Part shown: positions 1 through 7,336 of the stretch, piece by piece | Layout: each line of letters begins with the position of its first letter | Position numbering within the stretch: position 1 is the first letter of the stretch | NCBI GenBank assembly: GCA_037443545.1 | Contig: JBBIOD010000006.1 | Coordinates: 1-64,000, forward strand | Direction of reading: 5' to 3' | Source: JASEGV01 sp037443545 | GTDB lineage: Bacteria > Bacteroidota > Ignavibacteria > UBA10030 > BY39 | DNA length: 64,000 nt | Program-made: the position numbers and the translations under genes | The notes under the pieces: model-generated | Databases searched by the model: none | Told to the model about the DNA's origin: nothing | The model's input: the letters and a program-made list of their open reading frames with translations, nothing else

Positions 1-1
1 A

Positions 2-223
2 AAGTATATCGGTATGATTGGGAGTAAGCGTAAGGTATTAGTTTCTTATAAAAATCTAATGACAAAGGGAATCGAAGAAGCCAGATTAAAAAATATATAT
101 GCGCCTGTTGGACTGGATATTGGTGCAATTTCGGTGGAAGAAATTGCGGTGAGTATTGTTGCCGAAATGGTTTGTGTGCGAAGAAAAAAAATGACTCATA
201 GTGTGAGCCACAAAAAAATCTAA
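2..223 (+). CDS. XdhC/CoxF-family protein, C-terminal fragment
   Basis: The gene runs in from the left edge, so only the last 73 codons are present; the reading frame is open from base 2. The visible protein shows YIGMIGSKRKV, then GLDIGA followed by an EEIAVSI-AE stretch, which is the C-terminal Rossmann-like signature of XdhC-family proteins. Family members mature molybdenum hydroxylases by handling the sulfurated molybdenum cofactor. No hydroxylase gene is visible here, so the partner is unknown. The last dozen codons overlap a hairpin that probably terminates the convergent gene downstream. Family assignment is fairly sure; substrate and partner cannot be stated. Confidence 0.8.
   Translation, partial: KYIGMIGSKRKVLVSYKNLMTKGIEEARLKNIYAPVGLDIGAISVEEIAVSIVAEMVCVRRKKMTHSVSHKKI
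184..210 (-). terminator. Probable intrinsic terminator of the DMT permease gene
   Basis: On the minus strand the bases 210-192 form a 7-bp stem (one mismatch, loop of five) followed by a run of seven to eight T (190-184). It lies about 25 bases past the stop of the minus-strand permease and inside the last codons of the convergent XdhC-like gene. Structure was read by eye and no energy was calculated. Confidence 0.45.
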
Positions 224-235
224 AATTGACAATAA

Positions 236-1135
236 TTAGAACAAGAATAATAAAGCCACACCGGCTACCGCTACAAAAGCTCCCACAGCAGCCCGCTTAG
301 TTATTGTCTCTTTATAAAAATATTTTACGAAAGGCAGCATCAGTATCGGAACGATTGCCATAATCGTTGCTGCAATACCGACTTTCGTATTCGAAATTGC
401 GATTAAGCTAAATGTTATACCGAAGTAAGGACCCATCAGCGCACCCGTCAATGTAAATATAAACGCTTGTTTGTCGGCTGCGAATGTTTTTATAGGGTGT
501 TTCAAACGTCCCGAAAGCAAAGCAATCGGAAAGAGGGTGATAATACCGGCAGCGATTCGTATAAAAGTTGCAGAAAAACCGTTAATATCACCGTCGTTAA
601 AAGCCATTTTTGCAAAAACTAATCCGCTCCCTTGGCCGACCGCACCCAAAAATGCCATCAATAAACCGCTGTTAAAAAATGTCCGTCTGAGCGAAACATT
701 TTCCTTCTTTTCGAGAACCACAAGCGCGATACCCGCTATTGTTATGAGTATCCCTATTATATCCTGAATTGACAAAACCTCGCCTAAAAAAATCAATGCC
801 AACAAAGCACTCACTGCTGGAGCAAACGACATTATCAACGAAGTAACTCGTGCACCGAGTAATTGATACGCTTTGAAGAGAAATGTATCACCGAAAGTTA
901 AACCAATAATTCCGCTAACTACTAAACAAGTATATTGTGTTGACGAAAGTTGTAAACTGATTTGAGCAATTAGAATCGTGATTAACAGAAGGAATGCCGC
1001 AATGATCAAACGTGTAAAATTTACTAATACCGACCCCGCTCTTTTTGTTGCTTCGGCGAACGAAATTGACGAACCCGACCAGAAGAATGCTGTTATTAAT
1101 GCAGATATTTCACCGATAATAGACATCAAATCCAA
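236..1135 (-). CDS. DMT-superfamily permease with two EamA domains
   Basis: A 299-residue, highly hydrophobic protein with about ten predicted membrane helices arranged as two EamA repeats (roughly residues 5-143 and 155-299). This length and repeat pattern are typical of drug/metabolite transporter family carriers in the inner membrane, which export or import small metabolites such as amino acids or nucleotides. The substrate cannot be read from sequence. It starts 7 bases after the glcD-type gene and is probably the last gene of the mgsA-asnA-glcD-permease run. A second ATG (codon 4) is an alternative start. Confidence 0.85.
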   Translation of the reverse strand: MDLMSIIGEISALITAFFWSGSSISFAEATKRAGSVLVNFTRLIIAAFLLLITILIAQISLQLSSTQYTCLVVSGIIGLTFGDTFLFKAYQLLGARVTSLIMSFAPAVSALLALIFLGEVLSIQDIIGILITIAGIALVVLEKKENVSLRRTFFNSGLLMAFLGAVGQGSGLVFAKMAFNDGDINGFSATFIRIAAGIITLFPIALLSGRLKHPIKTFAADKQAFIFTLTGALMGPYFGITFSLIAISNTKVGIAATIMAIVPILMLPFVKYFYKETITKRAAVGAFVAVAGVALLFLF

Positions 1136-1142
1136 ATAAGTC

Positions 1143-2546
1143 TCATACGAATATTTTTCCCGGATTTAAAATATTATTCGGATCGAATAATTGTTTAATC
1201 TTTCGCATTAATTGTATTTCGATTTCAGAAAGAGCAATCGGTAAATACGATTTTTGTGAGTAACCGATACCGTGTTCGCCTGAGATTGTTCCTCCTAATG
1301 ATACGGTGAGTCGGAAAATTTCTCGTGTGGCTTTATCAAAATTCTCATCCCACGATTTATTATCAAGTTTGTCTTTTAAAAGATTCACGTGAACATTTCC
1401 ATCACCCGCGTGCCCGTAACAAATGGAAGTAATTCCATATCTGTTACAAATCTCTTTCACACCTTTAACAAGCTGGGGTAGGTGTGCGCGTGGAACAACT
1501 GTATCTTCCTCCTTGTATGTTGAAATCGATTTTACAGCTTCACCTATATTTCTTCGTAAATCCCAAACATCATCCACTTTTTGTTTGTCTTCCGCGAGTA
1601 AAATATCGAGTGCGTTGTGCAGCTCAACTGCTCCGGCAATTGTTTCAATTTCTTTATTCAGGATCTCTTCATAATTTCCGTCAACTTCAATCAGAAGATG
1701 TGCTTCTGCATTGCCGTTTGGAAATTTCTTATCAAATTTAGCCTCTGAGGCTGTTATTGCCGACTTTTCCATAAACTCGATTGCGGCGGGGGTGATTCCT
1801 TTCTTAAAAATGGTTGCAACTGCCGAAACGGAATCTTCAATCGAGTCGAAAGCAACTAACACAACTTTTCGAAGTTTTGGGAGAGGAATTAATCGGACTA
1901 TGATTTTTGTAATCACCGCCAAAGTTCCTTCGCTGCCAATAATAAGTTGGGTTAGATTGTAGCCGCTTACATTTTTAAGAGTTCGTGAACCGGTGCTAAT
2001 TATCTCGCCAGTCGGCAATACTGCTTCGATACTCAACACATAATCTTTTGTAACTCCATATTTTACAGCGTGTGGACCTCCTGAGTTCTCAGCCACATTG
2101 CCGCCTAACATACAACTCCCTCGCGATGCCGGATCGGGTGGATAGAACAAACCACGGTTTTCCAATTCTTGCTGGAATGTTTGTGTTACGACCCCAGGTT
2201 CGACCACAGCTTGAAAATTCTTCTCATCAATCTCAATTATCCGGTTGAACTTTTCCATCGAAAGACATATCCCGCCATAAACAGGTAGTGCACCGCCTGA
2301 AAGCCCAGTGCCGCCGCCTCGCGGAGTTACTGGAATATTATTTTCGTTAGTTAATTTTAGAATATTTGAAACCTGTTGTGTGTCGGTTGGTTTTACAACT
2401 ACTTCGGGTGGAAATTTAAAATTTTCAGTTTCATCGCTGCCGTATATGTTTCGTGTTTCTTCTTCAGTAAAAACATTATCGCTGCCAACAATCTCTTTTA
2501 TCTTTTCTATATCTGAGTGTTTAATTTTATTATAAATAAATTCCAT
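1143..2546 (-). CDS. glcD: FAD-linked oxidase, GlcD / D-lactate dehydrogenase type
   Basis: A 467-residue soluble flavoprotein of the vanillyl-alcohol oxidase superfamily. The FAD-binding loop PRGGGTGLSGGA is near residue 75, and the C-terminal half has HAGDGN and GEHGIG, both typical of GlcD and D-lactate dehydrogenases. The likely reaction is oxidation of a 2-hydroxy acid (glycolate or D-lactate) to the 2-oxo acid. No glcE or glcF partner is next to it, so a single-subunit D-lactate dehydrogenase is plausible. Start choice: an in-frame GTG at 2558 overlaps the asnA stop, but ATG at 2546 has GAGG (2556-2553) at six bases and fits better; ATG at 2549 is also possible. The upstream mgsA gene suggests a methylglyoxal route to D-lactate (inference). 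Confidence 0.85.
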   Translation of the reverse strand: MEFIYNKIKHSDIEKIKEIVGSDNVFTEEETRNIYGSDETENFKFPPEVVVKPTDTQQVSNILKLTNENNIPVTPRGGGTGLSGGALPVYGGICLSMEKFNRIIEIDEKNFQAVVEPGVVTQTFQQELENRGLFYPPDPASRGSCMLGGNVAENSGGPHAVKYGVTKDYVLSIEAVLPTGEIISTGSRTLKNVSGYNLTQLIIGSEGTLAVITKIIVRLIPLPKLRKVVLVAFDSIEDSVSAVATIFKKGITPAAIEFMEKSAITASEAKFDKKFPNGNAEAHLLIEVDGNYEEILNKEIETIAGAVELHNALDILLAEDKQKVDDVWDLRRNIGEAVKSISTYKEEDTVVPRAHLPQLVKGVKEICNRYGITSICYGHAGDGNVHVNLLKDKLDNKSWDENFDKATREIFRLTVSLGGTISGEHGIGYSQKSYLPIALSEIEIQLMRKIKQLFDPNNILNPGKIFV

Positions 2547-2554
2547 CATATACC

Positions 2555-3616
2555 TCACAACAAAAATATTTTATGTTGCTTACAGATGTTTCTGGTTTCG
2601 TTCGGCCAGACGCTCGCTTGAACTTCGCCGATGTGTGCTTTTCTCAAAAAGAACATACACAATCTCGATTGTCCGATTCCTCCGCCGATGGTCAGAGGTA
2701 ATTCTCCTTTTAACAATCTTTGGTGGTAGTATAATTTTGCTTTTGCTGTTTCTCCTTTAATGTGTAGTTGTTGTAATAAGGAATCTTTATTTACTCTTAT
2801 ACCCATCGAAGAAAGTTCGTAAGCACGGCCGAGAACAGGATTCCAAACGAGTATATCGCCGTTCAAACCTTTGTAACCTTTTCGCGTTTCGGTTGACCAA
2901 TCGTCGTAATCGGCTGCTCGACTGTCGTGAGGTGAACCGTTTCTTAATTTCGCACCGATACCGATTACAAAAACAGCTTTCTTTTCTTTGCAAATCGCAT
3001 GTTCGCGTTCCTGTGGCGAAAGCGATGGGTATTTACTTTCCAGTTCTTCACTGTGTATGAAGTGTATATTGGTCGGGAGGAATGATTGTTCTATCTGTCC
3101 ATATTTGTTGCAAACTCGATTCTCGGTTCTTTTAATTACTTTATAGATTTTGCGAACTATAAATTTTAAGAAATTTAGATTTCGTTCCTTGTTGTTAATT
3201 ATTTTTTCCCAATCCCACTGGTCAACATAGATTGAATGTAAATTGTCGGGAATTTCATGCGGACGCAGGGCATTCATATCGGTATAAAGTCCCTCGCCAT
3301 ATTTGAAACCATAATCGGCAAGAGCATTACGTTTCCACTTTGCCAGTGATTGAACAATTTCAGCCCTTTCGTTCATCGACTCAACATTAAAACTGATTGG
3401 TGTTTCAGTGCCTGTTAAGTTGTCGTTGAGTCCGGTATTACTTAATACGATAATTGGGGCAGAAATTCTTTTTAGATTTAATTCTTTAGCTAAATTTATT
3501 TGAAAATAATCTTTGATGAATTTGATTGCTTCTTCCGTAGTGCGTAAATTTAACGCAGGCTTGTAGTTTCTTGGGAGTGTTAATTTTCCGTTTGGTGTAA
3601 TAATTTGTTTATGCAT
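2555..3616 (-). CDS. asnA: Aspartate--ammonia ligase (asparagine synthetase A)
   Basis: A 353-residue class-II aminoacyl-tRNA-synthetase-like enzyme that makes asparagine from aspartate, ammonia and ATP. Recognisable family stretches are the N-terminal ISAPIIV...GLNDNLTGTE segment, a central DQWDWE, and the C-terminal GGGIGQSRLCMFFL (class-II motif 3 region). It is about 20 residues longer than the E. coli enzyme, within the range of bacteroidete homologs. It starts three bases after mgsA stops and its stop lies just ahead of the FAD oxidase start, so translation is probably coupled along this operon. Assignment is firm. Confidence 0.95.
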   Translation of the reverse strand: MHKQIITPNGKLTLPRNYKPALNLRTTEEAIKFIKDYFQINLAKELNLKRISAPIIVLSNTGLNDNLTGTETPISFNVESMNERAEIVQSLAKWKRNALADYGFKYGEGLYTDMNALRPHEIPDNLHSIYVDQWDWEKIINNKERNLNFLKFIVRKIYKVIKRTENRVCNKYGQIEQSFLPTNIHFIHSEELESKYPSLSPQEREHAICKEKKAVFVIGIGAKLRNGSPHDSRAADYDDWSTETRKGYKGLNGDILVWNPVLGRAYELSSMGIRVNKDSLLQQLHIKGETAKAKLYYHQRLLKGELPLTIGGGIGQSRLCMFFLRKAHIGEVQASVWPNETRNICKQHKIFLL

Positions 3617-3619
3617 TGG

Positions 3620-4072
3620 TTAATTAAGTTTCCTTTTTTTATAGTCATCATAATTGGGCATTGTTCTTTCGTACTCGTTCGACATCAAAGGCGACGAAAT
3701 AATAAAATCGGCTGTTGCGCGGTTGCAGGCAACTGGAATATTCCAAACGACGGTTAGTCGCAGGAGGGCTTTTATATCAGGGTCGTGCGAGAGGGATTCT
3801 AGTGGATCCCAGAAAAATATTAAAAAATCAATTTCGCCTTCAACAATTTTTGACCCGATTTGCTGATCGCCACCGAGTGGGCCGCTTTCTAATTTTACAA
3901 TTTTTAAATTAAGTTCACTCTCTAACAGTTGCCCTGTAGTTCCTGTTGCGTATAATTTATGCTCCGCAAGCAGTCCCCGGTTAAACCGGACCCATTCAAT
4001 TAAATCATCCTTTTTGTTGTCGTGTGCTACAAGGGCTATTTTTTTATAAGGTTTTAATAGGCGTGTTTTCAT
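3620..4072 (-). CDS. mgsA: Methylglyoxal synthase
   Basis: A 150-residue protein that converts dihydroxyacetone phosphate to methylglyoxal and phosphate, opening a bypass of lower glycolysis that relieves phosphate limitation. Visible signatures are AHDNKK (His17), the phosphate-binding GTTGQLL, SGPLGGDQQIG with the likely catalytic Asp69, FFWDPL, and SHDPDI (His96). Length matches the family. The gene starts 10 bases after the end of the (frameshifted) esterase reading frame, so both may share a transcript. A downstream FAD-linked 2-hydroxyacid oxidase could dispose of the D-lactate produced from methylglyoxal by glyoxalases, which are not in this window. Confidence 0.95.
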   Translation of the reverse strand: MKTRLLKPYKKIALVAHDNKKDDLIEWVRFNRGLLAEHKLYATGTTGQLLESELNLKIVKLESGPLGGDQQIGSKIVEGEIDFLIFFWDPLESLSHDPDIKALLRLTVVWNIPVACNRATADFIISSPLMSNEYERTMPNYDDYKKRKLN

Positions 4073-4082
4073 TAATATGACC

Positions 4083-4289
4083 TCATTTGATTAATAATAA
4101 TTTTCTTGTGTCGGAATAGGAGTCAGTTGTAATCCGGCAAATATATATTCCTGAGTTCAAAGGTTTTGGAATATCTGTATTAAATGTAATTTCGTGAAAT
4201 CCACTTTTTAAATAATGTTCTACAAGAGTAGCCATCTCCGATCCTAAAATATTATAAATTTTTAATGACGTGAAAGAAGCAGACGGAAG
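4083..4289 (-). pseudogene. Out-of-frame T9SS sorting-domain tail of the esterase
   Basis: Read one frame over from the esterase, this stretch encodes SLKIYNILGSEMATLVEHY, GFHEITFNTD and a terminal KLLLIK before a TGA at 4083-4085. That is the second half of the same type-A T9SS C-terminal domain that begins in frame upstream with NYPNPFNSATRISF. The break falls at a run of six A on the plus strand (4290-4295); one extra base there restores a continuous domain. It is either an assembly or sequencing indel in a homopolymer or a genuine recent frameshift. Confidence 0.75.
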
Positions 4290-5548
4290 AAAAAACTAAT
4301 TCTAGTAGCTGAATTAAAAGGATTCGGATAATTTTGTAAAACTTTGAAGTCCGATTTTTCTAAAGCCATCCTAATGAAAGAAATGTTAGGAGGAAAAATA
4401 TTAATCAGAATATTATCAATGGTTGCGCGCCATAATCCCCAACTATGTCCTTCCGGAAATTCGTTCCAATAAAATTGATACCCTTTATTTATACAGGCAT
4501 CTCTGAAAGTACGCATGTTAGAAAATAGAGATTCGTAAGATCCCCATATAGAAACAATCTTAATATTCTTTTTTTGCCCATTCACAATTAAATTGAAAGC
4601 CTCATAATTATTTGGCTGAAAAGCTCCTGAATGAATTCCACAATTCCCAAATACATCCGCGTGATTATAGCTGATTAAGGCTGAAATATTTCCACCATAA
4701 GAATCGCCCATAACGAGTCGTTTTTCGGGGCTGGCTATCGTATTGTATGTACTGTCAATAAAAGGGACGAGTTCATTCACGAAGAACAACCGATATTGGT
4801 CTCGTTTTAATCCGGCATATTCATCGTTACGGTTATTGGGTTTTACAAAAACAGCTATTAAAGGTTGAATTTTGTTACTGTCGATTAAATTATCAAGTAC
4901 ATTTACCCCAAACGCAAGATTGATATACTCAAAACCATCTTGGAAATAGACGGTTGGATATCCGGACGAAAGACTGTCGTATCCTGGAGGAAGATAAATC
5001 TGGAGTTGAAAAGTTGACGCAACATTTGAGGAATAAATATTTTTTGTTCTTATTGAACCGTGAGGTATAGATGCTTTATATTTTATTTCCCACGGTTGCG
5101 TATATTCAGGCATAGCCAGTTCTGAATTCGCTCCAAATCCACCTAAAATTTGATTCCTGTTTTCAGGGTCCAATATCCAACTGCTGCCGTTCAGGACGAA
5201 TTTATAATCGAGGCGTCCATTCGATTCAAAACTTTTTGAAAAGTAAAAGAAATTCGTTCCGTCTAATTTCATCATCGGATGTGAGGTAGAAGACCATCCG
5301 TTAAAATCAGAGGCGACGGCAACAGTCGCAACGTTTCCGCGATATACGAAATTAGCAGTGGTATATTCTATAAATGGGATACCAGCCGGCCGCGCAATGT
5401 TCATGAAGCTATCAATAACCGCATTCTTATCCGCAAGGTTTGGTAAAGAATTAACACGATTTATAAAATTTTGAAAATTGCTTTGCGAAAAAGAACAATT
5501 AAAAATTAAAAGTATTATTATGAATGATTTAATAAATATATCGAACAT
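4262..5548 (-). CDS. Secreted esterase with glycogen-binding-like domain, C-terminus frameshifted
   Basis: A 428-residue secreted hydrolase. Residues 1-21 look like a signal peptide ending in SFSQ. Residues about 60-140 resemble an AMPK/CBM48 early-set domain (VAVASDFNGW...YKFVLNG). Residues about 155-390 are a putative-esterase (enterochelin-esterase-like) alpha/beta hydrolase, with nucleophile motif GDSYGG and a late His in EGHSWGLW. It then enters a T9SS sorting domain, QNYPNPFNSATRISF, but is cut short after FFFRLLLSRH by a frameshift. The probable job is cleaving carbohydrate or other esters outside the cell; the substrate is unknown. With the frame restored the protein would end at 4083 and be about 60 residues longer. 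Confidence 0.85.
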   Translation of the reverse strand: MFDIFIKSFIIILLIFNCSFSQSNFQNFINRVNSLPNLADKNAVIDSFMNIARPAGIPFIEYTTANFVYRGNVATVAVASDFNGWSSTSHPMMKLDGTNFFYFSKSFESNGRLDYKFVLNGSSWILDPENRNQILGGFGANSELAMPEYTQPWEIKYKASIPHGSIRTKNIYSSNVASTFQLQIYLPPGYDSLSSGYPTVYFQDGFEYINLAFGVNVLDNLIDSNKIQPLIAVFVKPNNRNDEYAGLKRDQYRLFFVNELVPFIDSTYNTIASPEKRLVMGDSYGGNISALISYNHADVFGNCGIHSGAFQPNNYEAFNLIVNGQKKNIKIVSIWGSYESLFSNMRTFRDACINKGYQFYWNEFPEGHSWGLWRATIDNILINIFPPNISFIRMALEKSDFKVLQNYPNPFNSATRISFFFRLLLSRH

Positions 5549-5589
5549 TTTTGTTTAATATATGGATTTAATAAGTATGTTTCAAATAT

Positions 5590-5616
5590 TTGCCTTTCGG
5601 TTGTAATTTCTATAAA
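5590..5616 (+). promoter_or_regulatory. Candidate promoter of tRNA-Val and the pyr operon
   Basis: A TATAAA at 5611-5616 with an imperfect -35 (TTGCCT, 5590-5595) at a short 15-base spacing. The predicted start, near 5623, would be about ten bases ahead of the tRNA. No better promoter lies between the tRNA and pyrR, so this site may drive both. The call was made by eye. Confidence 0.35.
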
Positions 5617-5633
5617 TTTACAGAGCGATTTAT

Positions 5634-5707
<74 letters not shown>

Positions 5708-5719
5708 CTAACCTTTAAA

Positions 5720-5737
5720 CCTATTCAGTGAGATAGG
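5720..5737 (+). promoter_or_regulatory. Probable PyrR-binding loop of the pyr leader
   Basis: A 6-bp hairpin (CCTATT / GATAGG) closes a hexaloop CAGTGA, which fits the CNGNGA consensus of the terminal loop recognised by PyrR. It is followed by a purine-rich segment (AAAGGAAAG). Sitting upstream of a terminator that immediately precedes pyrR, it fits the Bacillus-type mechanism in which UMP-bound PyrR holds this hairpin and favours termination. A competing antiterminator was not obvious by eye. Confidence 0.6.
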
Positions 5738-5747
5738 AAAGGAAAGT

Positions 5748-5804
5748 ATGAAAAGACAAATAACAAAATTCAAAACATGCCTCAGTTCCGATTGCGGAGC
5801 TTGA
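5748..5804 (+). CDS. Possible 18-residue pyr leader peptide
   Basis: An ATG with a purine-rich upstream (GGAAAGGAAAG) opens an 18-codon frame, MKRQITKFKTCLSSDCGA, whose TGA (5802-5804) lies inside the 3' arm of the pyr terminator. A ribosome translating it would occupy the 5' arm and prevent the hairpin. Its ribosome-binding purines overlap the 3' side of the PyrR-binding loop, so PyrR binding could also block its translation. There is no homology evidence, and such a short frame could arise by chance. Confidence 0.3.
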   Translation: MKRQITKFKTCLSSDCGA

Positions 5805-5820
5805 GGCATTTTATTTTTTT
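5778..5820 (+). terminator. Attenuator terminator ahead of pyrR
   Basis: A 13-bp stem with a single bulge (outer TGCCTCA/TGAGGCA, inner CCG/CGG, loop ATTG) runs from 5778 to 5808 and is followed by TTTTATTTTTTT. It ends eight bases before the pyrR start, with the pyrR ribosome-binding purines (AAGAGGA) directly after the T run. No promoter fits between terminator and gene, so pyrR must be reached by read-through, which is the logic of attenuation. Confidence 0.8.
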
Positions 5821-5828
5821 AAGAGGAT

Positions 5829-6368
5829 ATGAAAACAAAACCGAAACTTATCGATGAACTCGGAATGCACCGCACAATAACCCGCTTGGCGCACGAAATA
5901 ATTGAACACAATAAAGGAATTGAATCGATTGCTCTTGTGGGAATTAGAACACGTGGTGAATTTATTGCGAAACGTTTGGCTGAACTGATTACGTGTATCG
6001 AAAAAAAAGAATTGCTCATCGGAATGTTAGATATAACATTGTACCGCGACGACCTACGAGCTAAACTCGAGCAACCAATTTTAAAGGGAACTGATATCGC
6101 GTTCGATGTTACTGATAAAAATATAGTACTAGTTGATGATGTTCTTTTTACAGGCAGGACAATTCGTGCCGCACTGGATCAATTGATGGATTTGGGACGG
6201 CCGAAAACAATTCAGCTTGCGGTTTTAATTGACCGAGGACATAGAGAATTACCGATAAGAGCCGACTTCGTTGGAAAGAATGTGCCCACATCTGATAATC
6301 AAGAAATTCAAGTGCGGTTGATAGAAGTTGACGGTGAAGATAGTGTTTTGGTTATCGAGAAGATTTGA
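5829..6368 (+). CDS. pyrR: Bifunctional pyr operon regulator / uracil phosphoribosyltransferase
   Basis: A 179-residue type-I phosphoribosyltransferase. The PRPP-binding loop VLVDDVLFTGRTIRAAL (residues 100-116) and a VGIRTRGEFIAKRL stretch near residue 37 identify PyrR. In Gram-positive bacteria PyrR binds UMP and the pyr leader RNA to promote termination, and has weak uracil phosphoribosyltransferase activity. Here it is the first gene of pyrRBC and sits directly behind a terminator and a matching binding loop, so autogenous control is a reasonable inference. ATG at 5829 is preceded by AAGAGGA. Confidence 0.95.
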   Translation: MKTKPKLIDELGMHRTITRLAHEIIEHNKGIESIALVGIRTRGEFIAKRLAELITCIEKKELLIGMLDITLYRDDLRAKLEQPILKGTDIAFDVTDKNIVLVDDVLFTGRTIRAALDQLMDLGRPKTIQLAVLIDRGHRELPIRADFVGKNVPTSDNQEIQVRLIEVDGEDSVLVIEKI

Positions 6369-6398
6369 TTATTTATAATTTAAAAAACAGGAACGACA

Positions 6399-7319
6399 AT
6401 GCCTTTACAAAGCAAACATTTACTTGGACTCGAAGGAGTTTCGAGAGACGATATACAATTGGTATTGGATACGGCAAGGAACTTTCGTGAAGTGTTAGAT
6501 CGCCCAATTAAGAAAGTTCCCACACTTCAGGGTAAAACAATAGTAAATTTATTTTATGAAAGTTCGACACGCACACGAATTTCATTTGAGCTTGCCGAGC
6601 GACGCCTTTCGGCTGATGTCGTGAATTTTTCGGTCGCCGGAAGTAGTGTTGCAAAAGGTGAAACTCTAAAAGATACAGCCCGCAACATTGAAGCTATGAA
6701 AATTGATATGGTTGTTGTTCGCCATTCATCGCCCGGTGCAGCTCTCTTTTTAAGTCGTCTGATGAACGCAAACATCATCAATGCCGGCGACGGAACTCAC
6801 GAACACCCAACTCAAGCATTACTCGATATGTACACCATCCGCGAAAAGTTTGGAAAATTGGAGGGCTTGAACGTTTGTATTGTGGGGGATATTTCGCATA
6901 GCCGGGTTGCTCTCTCAAATATTTATGGATTGCAAATATTGGGTGTCAATGTTTCGGTTTGCGGTCCGGCCACTCTAATTCCGAAAAACATACAAAAATT
7001 AGGTGTAAAAGTTTACCACAATATCGATGATGCTATTAGAGATTCAGATATCTTGAATGTACTGCGTATTCAGCTTGAACGTCAGGACCGTTCGTTTTTT
7101 CCATCGACTCGTGAATATCATAATTATTTTGGAATTACAAGAGAAAGATTGTTGAAATCCAAAAAACCAATCACGATTATGCACCCCGGTCCAATAAATC
7201 GCGATGTAGAAATTTCGGCGGATGTTGCTGATGGGGAACAAAGCTTAATTTTGCAACAAGTGCTCAACGGCGTTGCAGTTAGGATGGCTGTGCTTTATTT
7301 ACTCGGAACTGGAAACTAA
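6399..7319 (+). CDS. pyrB: Aspartate carbamoyltransferase, catalytic subunit
   Basis: A 306-residue enzyme that joins carbamoyl phosphate and aspartate to give N-carbamoyl-aspartate, the committed step of pyrimidine synthesis. The carbamoyl-phosphate loop YESSTRTR is at residues 53-60, HPTQALLDMY near 137, and HPGPINRDVEI near the C-terminus. No regulatory pyrI follows, so control probably acts through the upstream PyrR leader rather than an allosteric subunit. It follows pyrR by 30 bases and precedes pyrC by 17. Confidence 0.97.
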   Translation: MPLQSKHLLGLEGVSRDDIQLVLDTARNFREVLDRPIKKVPTLQGKTIVNLFYESSTRTRISFELAERRLSADVVNFSVAGSSVAKGETLKDTARNIEAMKIDMVVVRHSSPGAALFLSRLMNANIINAGDGTHEHPTQALLDMYTIREKFGKLEGLNVCIVGDISHSRVALSNIYGLQILGVNVSVCGPATLIPKNIQKLGVKVYHNIDDAIRDSDILNVLRIQLERQDRSFFPSTREYHNYFGITRERLLKSKKPITIMHPGPINRDVEISADVADGEQSLILQQVLNGVAVRMAVLYLLGTGN

Positions 7320-7336
7320 ATTTATAGGAAACAGAA

